Assembly: GCF_051014445.1 (NCBI RefSeq)
Contig: NW_027488378.1
Coordinates: forward strand, 3,224,001-3,288,000
DNA from: Colletes latitarsis
Lineage: Eukaryota > Arthropoda > Insecta > Hymenoptera > Colletidae
Direction: 5' to 3'
Length of the DNA: 64,000 bases
The number at the start of each line of letters is the position of its first letter. Within the stretch, counting starts at the first letter, position 1. A model generated the notes under the pieces. That model made no database searches. It saw nothing but the letters and a program-made list of their open reading frames with translations, and had not been told where the DNA came from. Made by a program: the position numbers and the translations under genes. Shown here in pieces: positions 24,611 to 35,022 of this stretch.

Positions 24611-26170
24611 TGGGTTATGCCCGCATCTGGCTCATGATTTTGCCTTCTTCGCATACTTGTTGGCCATATCCTGGGTTTTTTCGGGTTTGAATCACGTAGT
24701 AATGTGGAACCACACAGTAACAGTCAATTATACCTGGATTCGGTCAGTATTTTAGTCGGTAACACCGGTTAGGACTGGGTTAGATCTGGGTCATGCCCGC
24801 ATCTGGCTCAAGATTGTGCCTATTCCGCATTCTTGTTGGCCAGATCCTTGGTTTTCTCTGGTTTGAATCACGTAGTAATGTGGTACCACACTGAAACAGA
24901 CAATTAAACCTGGTTTCGATCAATATTTCAGAGGATAACACCGGTTAGGTCTGAGTTAGGTCTGGGTTATGCCCGCATCTCGCTCATGATTTTGCCTTCT
25001 TCGCATTCTTGTTGGCCAGATCCTTGGTTTTTTCTGGTTTGAATCACGTAGTAATGTGGCACCACATTGAAACAGTCATTTAAACCTGGTTTCGATCAAT
25101 ATTTTAGAGGATAAAACCGGTTAGGTCTGGGTTAGAAATGGGTTATGTTCACATCTGGCTCATGATTTTGCCTTCTTCGCATACTTGGCCAGATCCTGTG
25201 TTTTTTCGGGTTTGAATCACGTAGTAACGTGGCACCAAACAGTTACAGTCAATTAAGCCTGGATTCGGACAGTATTTTAGAGGATAACACCGGTTAGGTC
25301 TGGGTCAGGTCTGGGTTATGCCCGCATGTGGCTCATGATTTTGCCTTCTTCGCATACTTGTTGGCCAGATCCTTGGTTCTTTCTGGTTTGAATCACGTAG
25401 TAATGTGGTACGACGAAGTAACAGTGAATTAAACCTGGATTCGGTCAGTATTTTAGTCGGTGACACCGGTTAGGCCTGGGTTAGATCTGGGTTATGCCCC
25501 CATCTGACTCATGATTTTACATTCTTCGCATTCTTGTTGGAAAGATCCTTGGTTTTTTCGGGTTTGAATCACGTAGTAATGTGGCACCACACTGAAACAG
25601 TCCATTAAACTTGGTTTCGATCCACATTTTAGAGGATAACACCGGTTAGGTCTGGGTTAGTGCCCGCATCAGGCTCATCATTTTGCCCTCTTCGCAAACT
25701 TGTTGGCCAGATCCTGGGTTTTTTAGGGTTTGAATCACGTAGTAATGTGGCACCACACTGAAACAGTCCATTAAACTTGGTTTCGATCCACATTTTAGAG
25801 GATAACAGCGGTTAGGTCTGGGGTATGCCCGCATCTGGCTCATGATTTTGCCTTTTCCGCATACTTGTAGGCCAGATCCGTGGTTTTCTCTGGTTTGAAT
25901 CACGTAGTAATGTGGTACGACAGCGAAACAGTCAACTATACCTGGTTTCGATCAATATTTTAGAGGATAACAACGGTTACGTCTGGGTTAGGTCTGGGTT
26001 ATTCCCGCATCTGGCTCATGATTTTGCCTTCTGGGCATACTTGTTGGCCAGATCCTTGGTTTTATCTGGTTCGAATCACTTAGTAATGTGGTACCACAGA
26101 GAAACAGTCAATTAAACTTGGTTTCGATCAATATTTTGGAGGATAAAACCGGTTAGGTGTGGATTAGGTC
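24611..26170 (+). repeat. 16-monomer HOR unit, 2781 bp, partial copy 2
   Basis: Nearly identical to 21830-23389 until GGTTAGGTGTGGATTAGG, after which copy 1 continues CCTGGGTTATGCC while this copy continues TCTAGGTTATTCC and enters type B monomers. A substitution creating GGTTCGAATCA at 26068 distinguishes it from copy 1. Confidence 0.82.
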
Positions 26171-28304
26171 TAGGTTATTCCCGCATCTGGGTCATGATTT
26201 TGCCTAATTCGCATACTTGTTGGCCAGATCCTGTGTTTTTTCGAGTTTGAATCACGTAGTAATGTGGTACCACACTGAAACAGACAATTAAACCTGGTTT
26301 CAATCAATATTTTAGAGGATAAAACCGGTTAGGTCTGGGTTAGGTCTGGGTTAAGCCCGCATCTCGCTCATGATTTTGCCTTCTTCGCATTCTTGTTGGC
26401 CAGATCCTTGGTTTTCTCTGGTTTGAATCACGTAGTAATGTGGTACCACACTCAAACAGACAATTGAACCTGGTTTCGATCAATATTTTAGAGGATAACA
26501 CCGGTTAGGTCAGGGTTAGGTCTGGGTTATGCCCGCATCTGGCTCATGATTTTGCCCTCTTCGCAAACATGTTGGCCAGATCCTGGGTTTTTTAGGGTTT
26601 GAATCACGTAGTAATGTGGCACCACACTGAAACAGTCCATTAAACTTGGTTTCGATCCACATTTTAGAGGATAAATCCGGTTAGGTCTGGGTTAGGTCTG
26701 GGTTATGCCCGCATCTGGCGCATGATTTTGCCTTTTCCGCACACTTGTTGGCCGGATCCTTGGTTTTCTCTGGTTTGAATCACGTAGTAATGTGGTACCA
26801 CAGCGAAACAGTCCATTAAACTTGGTTTCGATCAATATTTTGGAGGATAAAACCGATTAGGTCTGGGTTAGGTCTGAGTTATTCCCGCATCTGGGTCATG
26901 ATTTTGCCTAATTCGCATTCTTGTTGGCCAGATCCTGTGTTTTTTCGGGTTTGAATCACGTAGTAATGTGGTACCACACTGAAACAGAGAATTAAACCTG
27001 GTTTCAATCAATATTTTAGAGGATAAATCCGGTTAGGTCTGGGTTAGGTCTGGGTTATGCCCGCATCTGGCTCATGATTTTGCCTCCTTCGCATACTTGT
27101 TGGACAGGTCCTGGGTTTTTTCGGGTTTGAACAACGTAGTAATGTGGTGCCACACAGTAACAGTCAATTAAAGCTAGATTCGGTCAGTATTTCAGTCGGT
27201 AACACCGGTTAGGTCTGGGTTAGGTCTGGGTTATGCCCGCATCTCGCTCATGATTTTGCCTTCTTCGCATACTTGTTGGCCAGATCCTGGGTTTTTTCCT
27301 GTTTGAAACACGTAGTAATGTGGTACCACAGCGAAACAGTCTACTAAACCTGGTTCGATCAATATTTTACAGGGTAACACCGGTTAGATCTGGGTTAGGT
27401 CTGGGATATGCCCGCATCTGGCTCATGATTTTGCCTTTTCCGCATACTTGTTGGCCAGATCCTGGGTTTTTCGGGTTTGGATCACGTAGTAATGTGGCAC
27501 CACATTGAAACAGTCAATTAAACCTGGTTTCGATCAATATTTTAGAGGATAAAACCGGTTAGGTCTGGGTTAGGTCTGGGTTAAGCCCGCATCTCGCTCA
27601 TGATTTTGCCTTCTTCGCATTCTTGTTGGCCAGATCCTTGGTTTTCTCTGGTTTGAATCACGTAGTAATGTGGTACCACACTCAAACAGACAATTGAACC
27701 TGGTTTCGATCAATATTTTAGAGGATAACACCGGTTAGGTCTGGGTTAGGTCTGGGTTATGCCCGCATCTGGCTCATGATTTTGCCTTCTTCGCCTACTT
27801 GTTAGCCAGATCCTGTGTTTTTTCTGGTTTGAATCACGTAGAAACGTGGTACCAAACAGTTACAGTCAATTAAGCCTGGATTCGGACAGTATTTTAGAGG
27901 ATAACACCGGTTAGGTCTGGGTCAGGTCTGCGTTATGCCCGCATGTGGCTCATGATTTTGCCTTTTCCGCATACCTGTAGGCCAGATCCTTGGTTTTCTC
28001 TGGTTTGAATCACGTAGTAATGGGGTACCACACTGAAACAGACAATTAAACCTGGTTTCGATGAATATTATAGAGGATAAAACCGGTTAGGTCTGGGTTA
28101 GGCCTGGATTATGCCCGCATCTGGCTCATGATTTTGCCATCTTCGCATACTTGTTGGCCATATCCTGGGTTATTTCGGGTTTGAATCACGTAGTAATGTG
28201 GAACCACACAGTAACAGTCAATTATACCTGGATTCGGTCAGTATTTTAGTCGGTAACACCGGTTAGGACTGGGTTAGGTCTGGGTTATGCCCGCATGTGG
28301 CTCA
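26171..28304 (+). repeat. Type B HOR, first part of a 21-monomer form
   Basis: Monomers follow the order of the 3507 bp HOR further right. From TTTGCCCTCTTCGC at 26551 to the same point at 31999 is 5448 bases, which is 31 x 176 minus 8; taking away the 1757 bp duplication that follows leaves 3691 bases, 21 monomers. This form lacks the 11 bp deletion that later units carry, since the monomer near 26671 still has two 11 bp units. Confidence 0.7.
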
Positions 28305-30061
28305 TGATTTTGCCTCTTCCGCATACCTGTAGGCCAGGTCCTTGGTTTTCTCTGGTTTGAATCACGTAGTAATGGGGTACCACACTGAAACAGACAATTA
28401 AACCTGGTTTCGATGAATATTATAGAGGATAAAACCGGTTAGGTCTGGGTTAGGCCTGGGTTATGCCCGCATCTGGCTCATGATTTTGCCTTCTTCGCAT
28501 ACTTGTTGGCCAGATCCTGGGTGTTATCGGGATTGAATCACGTAGTAATGTGGCACCACATTGAAACAGTCAATTAAACCTGGTTTCGATTAATATTTTA
28601 GAGGATAAAACTGGTTAGGTCTGGGTTAGAAATGGGTTATGTCCACAACTGGCTCATGATTTTGCCTTCTTCGCCTACTTGTTAGCCAGATCCTGTGTTT
28701 TTTCGGGTTTGAAACACGTAGTAAGGTGGTACCAAACAGTTACAGTCAATTAAGCCTGGATTCGGTCAGTATTTTAGAGGATAACACCGGTTGGGTCTGG
28801 GTCAGGTCTGGGTTATGCCCGCATATGGCTCATGATATTGCCCTTTCCGCATACCTGTTGGCCAGATCCTTGGTTTTCTCTGGTTTGAATCACGTAGTAA
28901 TGTGGTACCACACTGAGACAGCCAATTAACCCAGGATTCGGTCAGTATTGTAGTCGGTAACACCGGTTAGGTCTGGGTTAGGTCTGGGTTAAGCCCGCAT
29001 CTCGCTCATGATTTTGCCTTCTTCGCATTCTTGTTGGCCAGATCCTTGGTTTTCTCTGGTTTGAATCACGTAGTAATGTGGTACCACACTGAAACAGACA
29101 ATTGAACCTGGTTTCGATCAATATTTTAGAGGATAACACCGGTTAGGCCTGGGTTAGGTCTGGGTTATGCCCGCATCTGGCTCATGTTTTTGCCTTCTTG
29201 GCATACTTGTTGGCCAGATCCATGGTTTTCTCTGGTTTGAATCACGTAGTAATGTGGTACCACACTGAAACAGACAATTAAACCTGGTTTCGATCAATAT
29301 TTCAGAGGATAACACCGGTTAGGTCTGAGTTATGTCTGGGTTATGCCCGCATCTCGCTCATGATTTTGCCTTCTTCGCATTCTTGTTGGCCAGATCCTTG
29401 GTTTTCTCTGGTTTGAATCACGTAGTAATGTGGTACCACACTGAAACTGACAATTGAACCTGGTTTCGATCAATATTTTAGAGGATAACACCGGTTAGGT
29501 CTGGGTTAGGTCTGGGTTATGCCCACATCTGGCTCATGATTTTGCCTTCTTCGCATACTTGGCCAGATCCTGTGTTTTTTCGGGTTTGAATCACGTAGTA
29601 ACGTGGTACCAAACAGTTACAGTCAATTAAGCCTGGATTCGGTCTGTATTTTAGTCGGTAACACCGGTTAGGCCTGGGTTAGGTCTGGGGTATGCTCGCA
29701 TCTGGCTCAAGATTTTGCCTTTTCCGCATACTTGTAGGCCAGATCCGTGGTTTTCTCAGGTTTGAATCACGTAGTAATGTGGTACCACAGCGAAGCAGTC
29801 AACTATACCTGGTTTCGATCAATATTTTAGAGGATAACAACGGTTACGTCTGGGTTAGGTCTGGGTTATTCCCGCATCTGGCTCATGATTTTGCCTTCTT
29901 GGCATACTTGTTGGGCAGATCCTTGGTTTTATCTGGTTTGAATCACGTAGTAATGTGGTACCACAGAGAAACAGTCCATTAAACTTGGTTTCGATCGATA
30001 TTTTGGAGGATAAAACCGGTTAGGTCTGGGTTAGGTCTAGGTTATTCCCGCATCTGGGTCA
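28305..30061 (+). repeat. 10-monomer segment, 1757 bp, copy 1
   Basis: Duplicated directly in the following 1757 bases. The rare GGCCAGGTCC at 28334 recurs at 30091, and GTAAGGTGGTACC near 28721 recurs near 30478. 1757 is 10 x 176 minus 3, the 3 bp being the CATACTTGGCC deletion near 29560. By eye the copies differ by only a few substitutions, for example AATTAACCCAGG against AATTAAACCAGG near 28925 and 30682, so the duplication is recent or an assembly effect. Confidence 0.88.
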
Positions 30062-31818
30062 TGATTTTGCCTCTTCCGCATACCTGTAGGCCAGGTCCTT
30101 GGTTTTCTCTGGTTTGAATCACGTAGTAATGGGGTACCACACTGAAACAGACAATTAAACCTGGTTTCGATGAATATTATAGAGGATAAAACCGGTTAGG
30201 TCTGGGTTAGGCCTGGGTTATGCCCGCATCTGGCTCATGATTTTGCCTTCTTCGCATACTTGTTGGCCAGATCCTGGGTGTTATCGGGATTGAATCACGT
30301 AGTAATGTGGCACCACATTGAAACAGTCAATTAAACCTGGTTTCGATTAATATTTTAGAGGATAAAACTGGTTAGGTCTGGGTTAGAAATGGGTTATGTC
30401 CACAACTGGCTCATGATTTTGCCTTCTTCGCCTACTTGTTAGCCAGATCCTGTGTTTTTTCGGGTTTGAAACACGTAGTAAGGTGGTACCAAACAGTTAC
30501 AGTCAATTAAGCCTGGATTCGGTCAGTATTTTAGAGGATAACACCGGTTGGGTCTGGGTCAGGTCTGGGTTATGCCCGCATATGGCTCATGATATTGCCC
30601 TTTCCGCATACCTGTTGGCCAGATCCTTGGTTTTCTCTGGTTTGAATCACGTAGTAATGTGGTACCACACTGAGACAGCCAATTAAACCAGGATTCGGTC
30701 AGTATTGCAGTCGGTAACACCGGTTAGGTCTGGGTTAGGTCTGGGTTAAGCCCGCATCTCGCTCATGATTTTGCCTTCTTCGCATTCTTGTTGGCCAGAT
30801 CCTTGGTTTTCTCTGGTTTGAATCACGTAGTAATGTGGTACCACACTGAAACAGACAATTGAACCTGGTTTCGATCAATATTTTAGAGGATAACACCGGT
30901 TAGGCCTGGGTTAGGTCTGGGTTATGCCCGCATCTGGCTCATGTTTTTGCCTTCTTGGCATACTTGTTGGCCAGATCCATGGTTTTCTCTGGTTTGAATC
31001 ACGTAGTAATGTGGTACCACACTGAAACAGACAATTAAACCTGGTTTCGATCAATATTTCAGAGGATAACACCGGTTAGGTCTGAGTTATGTCTGGGTTA
31101 TGCCCGCATCTCGCTCATGATTTTGCCTTCTTCGCATTCTTGTTGGCCAGATCCTTGGTTTTCTCTGGTTTGAATCACGTAGTAATGTGGTACCACACTG
31201 AAACTGACAATTGAACCTGGTTTCGATCAATATTTTAGAGGATAACACCGGTTAGGTCTGGGTTAGGTCTGGGTTATGCCCACATCTGGCTCATGATTTT
31301 GCCTTCTTCGCATACTTGGCCAGATCCTGTGTTTTTTCGGGTTTGAATCACGTAGTAACGTGGTACCAAACAGTTACAGTCAATTAAGCCTGGATTCGGT
31401 CTGTATTTTAGTCGGTAACACCGGTTAGGCCTGGGTTAGGTCTGGGGTATGCTCGCATCTGGCTCAAGATTTTGCCTTTTCCGCATACTTGTAGGCCAGA
31501 TCCGTGGTTTTCTCAGGTTTGAATCACGTAGTAATGTGGTACCACAGCGAAGCAGTCAACTATACCTGGTTTCGATCAATATTTTAGAGGATAACAACGG
31601 TTACGTCTGGGTTAGGTCTGGGTTATTCCCGCATCTGGCTCATGATTTTGCCTTCTTGGCATACTTGTTGGGCAGATCCTTGGTTTTATCTGGTTTGAAT
31701 CACGTAGTAATGTGGTACCACAGAGAAACAGTCCATTAAACTTGGTTTCGATCGATATTTTGGAGGATAAAACCGGTTAGGTCTGGGTTAGGTCTAGGTT
31801 ATTCCCGCATCTGGGTCA
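30062..31818 (+). repeat. 10-monomer segment, 1757 bp, copy 2
   Basis: Second copy of the preceding segment. The left junction lies near 30060-30075, where CATCTGGGTCATGATTTTGCC of one monomer type runs into CTCTTCCGCATACC of another. The join is in phase with the monomer, as expected for unequal exchange between homologous monomers. Confidence 0.87.
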
Positions 31819-32403
31819 TGATTTTGCCTAATTCGCATACTTGTTGGCCAGATCCTGTGTTTTTTCGAGTTTGAATCACGTAGTAATGTGGTACCACACT
31901 GAAACAGACAATTAAACCTGGTTTCAATCAATATTTTAGAGGATAAAACCGGTTAGGTCAGGGTTAGGTCTGGGTTATGCCCGCATCTGGCTCATGATTT
32001 TGCCCTCTTCGCAAACTTGTAGGCCAGATCCTGGGTTTTTTAGGGTTTGAATCACGTAGTAATGTGTCACCACACTGAAACAGTCCATTAAACTTGGTTT
32101 CGATCCACATTTTAGAGGATAACAACGGTTAGGTCTGGGGTATGCCCGCATCTGGCGCATGATTTTGCCTTTTCCGCATACTTGTTGGCCAGATCCTTGG
32201 TTTTCTCTGGTTTGAATCGCGTAGTAATGTGGTACCACAGCGAAACAGTCCATTAAACTTGGTTTCGATCAATATCTTGGAGGATAAAACCGATTAGGTC
32301 TGGGTTAGGTCTAGGTTATTCCCACATCTGGGTCATGATTTTGCCTAATTCGCATTCTTGTTGGCCAGATCCTGTGTTTTTTCGGGTTTGAATCACGTAG
32401 TAA

Positions 32404-32415
32404 TGTGGTACCACA
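32404..32415. other. 12 bp perfect palindrome in the monomer
   Basis: TGTGGTACCACA reads the same on both strands and includes a KpnI site. It is present in most monomers of the window at the same monomer position. Common variants break one arm: TGTGGCACCACA, TGTGGAACCACA, TGGGGTACCACA and CGTGGTACCAAA. Short dyads are frequent in centromeric satellites and have been proposed to favour cruciform-like structures or to bind proteins. Whether this one does either cannot be told from sequence. Confidence 0.8.
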
Positions 32416-32467
32416 CTGAAACAGACAATTAAACCTGGTTTCAATCAATATTTTAGAGGATAAAACC

Positions 32468-32491
32468 GGTTAGGTCTGGGTTAGGTCTGGG
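32468..32491 (+). repeat. G-rich 11 bp double repeat inside the monomer
   Basis: Two adjacent copies of GGTTAGGTCTG followed by GGTTATG, which starts a third copy. The G runs follow the pattern G2-N3-G2-N3-G3-N3-G2-N3-G3, enough for a two-tetrad G-quadruplex. GGGTTAGG matches eight bases of a vertebrate-type telomere repeat, but the TCT interruption means it is not a telomere array. The unit is unstable in copy number: 165 bp monomers have only one copy. No monomer with three full copies was noticed. Confidence 0.85.
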
Positions 32492-35022
32492 TTATGCCCG
32501 CATCTGGCTCATGATTTTGCCTCCTTCGCATACTTCTTGGACAGGTCCTGGGTTTTTTCGGGTTTGAACAACGTAGTAATGTGGTGCCACACAGTAACAG
32601 TCAATTAAAGCTAGATTCGGTCAGTATTTCAGTCGGTAACACCGGTTAGGTCTGGGTTAGGTCTGGGTTATGCCCGCATCTCGCTCATGATTTTGCCTTC
32701 TTCGCATACTTGTTGGCCAGATCCTGGGTTTTTTCCTGTTTGAAACACGTAGTAATGTAGTACCACAGCGAAACAGTCTACTAAACCTGGTTCGATCAAT
32801 ATTTTACTGGGTAACACCGGTTAGATCTGGGTTAGGTCTGGGTTATGCCCGCATCTGGCTCATGATTTTGCCTTTTCCGCATACTTGTTGGCCAGATCCT
32901 TGGTTTTTCGGGTTTGAATCACGTAGTAATGTGGCACCACATTGAAACAGTCAATTAAACCTGGTTTCGATCAATATTTTAGAGGATAAAACCGGTTAGG
33001 TCTGGGTTAGGTCTGGGTTAAGCCCGCATCTCGCTCATGATTTTGCCTTCTTCGCATTCTTGTTGGCCAGATCCTTGGTTTTCTCTGGTTTGAATCACGT
33101 AGTAATGTGGTACCACACTGAAACAGACAATTGAACCTGGTTTCGATCAATATTTTAGAGGATAACACCGGTTAGGTCTGGGTTAGGTCTGGGTTATGCC
33201 CGCATCTGGCTCATGATTTTGCCTTCTTCGCCTACTTGTTAGCCAGATCCTGTGTTTTTTCGGGTTTGAATCACGTAGAAACGTGGTACCAAACAGTTAC
33301 AGTCAATTAAGCCTGGATTCGGACAGTATTTTAGAGGATAACACCGGTTAGGTCTGGGTCTGGTCTGGGTTATGCCCGCATGTGGCTCATGATTTTGCCT
33401 TTTCCGCATACCTGTAGGCCAGATCCTTGGTTTTCTCTGGTTTGAATCACGTAGTAATGGGGTACCACACTGAAACAGACAATTAAACCTGGTTTCGATG
33501 AATATTATAGAGGATAAAACCGGTTAGGTCTGGGTTAGGCCTGTGTTATGCCCGCATCTGGCTCATGATTTTGCCATCTTCGCATACTTGTTGGCCATAT
33601 CCTGGGTTATTTCGGGTTTGAATCACGTAGTAATGTGGAACCACACAGTAACAGTCAATTATACCTGGATTCGGTCAGTATTTTAGTCGGTAACACCGGT
33701 TAGGACTGGGTTAGGTCTGGGTTATGCCCGCATGTGGCTCATGATTTTGCCTCTTCAGCATACCTGTAGGCCAGATCCTTGGTTTTCTCTGGTTTGAATC
33801 ACGTAGTAATGGGGTACCACACTGAAACAGACAATTAAACCTGGTTTCGATGAATATTATAGAGGATAAAACCGGTTAGGTCAGGGTTAGGCCTGGGTTA
33901 TGCCCGCATCTGGCTCATGATTTTGCCTTCTTCGCATACTTGTTGGCCAGATCCTGGGTGTTTTCAGGATTGAATCACGTAGTAATGTGGCACCACATTG
34001 AAACAGTCAATTAAACCTGGTTTCGATTAATATTTTAGAGGATAAAACTGGTTAGGTCTGGGTTAGAAATGGGTTATGTCCACAACTGGCTCATGATTTT
34101 GCCTTCTTCGCCTACTTGTTAGCCAGATCCTGTGTTTTTTCGGGTTTGAAACACGTAGTAACGTGGTACCAAACAGTTACAGTCAATTAAGCCTGGGTTC
34201 GGTCAGTATTTTAGAGGATAACACCGGTTAGGTCTGGGTCAGGTCTGGGTTAAGCCCGCATATGGCTCATGATATTGCCCTTTCCGCATACCTGTTGGCC
34301 AGATCCTTGGTTTTCTCTGGTTTGAATCACGTAGTAATGTGGTACCACACTGAGACAGCCAATTAAACCAGGATTCGGTCAGTATTGCAGTCGGTAACAC
34401 CGGTTAGGTCTGGGTTAGGTCTGGGTTAAGCCCGCATCTCGCTCATGATTTTGCCTTCTTCGCATTCTTGTTGGCCAGATCCTTGGTTTTCTCTGGTTTG
34501 AATCACGTAGTAATGTGGTACCACACTGAAACAGACAATTGAACCTGGTTTCGATCAATATATTAGAGGATAACACCGGTTAGGCCTGGGTTAGGTCTGG
34601 GTTATGCCCGCATCTGGCTCATGTTTTTGCCTTCTTGGCATACTTGTTGGCCAGATCCATGGTTTTCTCTGGTTTGAATCACGTAGTAATGTGGTACCAC
34701 ACTGAAACAGACAATTAAACCTGGTTTCGATCAATATTTCAGAGGATAACACCGGTTAGGTCTGAGTTATGTCTGGGTTATGCCCGCATCTCGCTCATGA
34801 TTTTGCCTTCTTCGCATTCTTGTTGGCCAGATCCTTGGTTTTCTCTGGTTTGAATCACGTAGTAATGTGGTACCACACTGAAACAGACAATTGAACCTGG
34901 ATTCGGTCTGTATTTTAGTCGGTAACACCGGTTAGGCCTGGGTTAGGTCTGGGGTATGCCCGCATCTGGCTCATGATTTTGCCTAATTCGCATTCTTGTT
35001 GACCAGATCCTGTGTTTTCTCT

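Larger units (their letters stand above)
32390..32565 (+). repeat. Representative full-length 176 bp monomer
   Basis: One monomer counted base by base, starting at GAATCACGTAG and ending just before the next monomer's GAACAACGTAG. In order it holds the 12 bp palindrome (monomer bases 15-26), a variable A+T-rich part (about 27-78), the G-rich 11 bp double repeat (about 79-102), a conserved TGCCCGCATCTGGCTCATGATTTTG core, a variable linker before TTCGCATAC, then CTTGTTGGCCAGATCC in most monomers (this one ends CTTCTTGGACAGGTCC) and a T-tract with CGGGTTT. The starting point is arbitrary because the array is tandem. 176 bp is close to one nucleosome plus linker in many eukaryotes, so one nucleosome per monomer is plausible but unproven. 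Confidence 0.95.
31516..35022 (+). repeat. 20-monomer type B HOR, 3507 bp, unit 1
   Basis: First of three successive copies. Matching points lie exactly 3507 bases apart, such as the TTTGCCCTCTTCGC monomer at 31999, 35506 and 39013. 3507 is 20 x 176 minus 11 (short monomer near 32126), minus 1 (CCTGGTTCGATC near 32788) minus 1 (GGTTTTTCGGG near 32902). Every missing base is thus accounted for. It begins inside the second copy of the 1757 bp segment. Confidence 0.9.
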
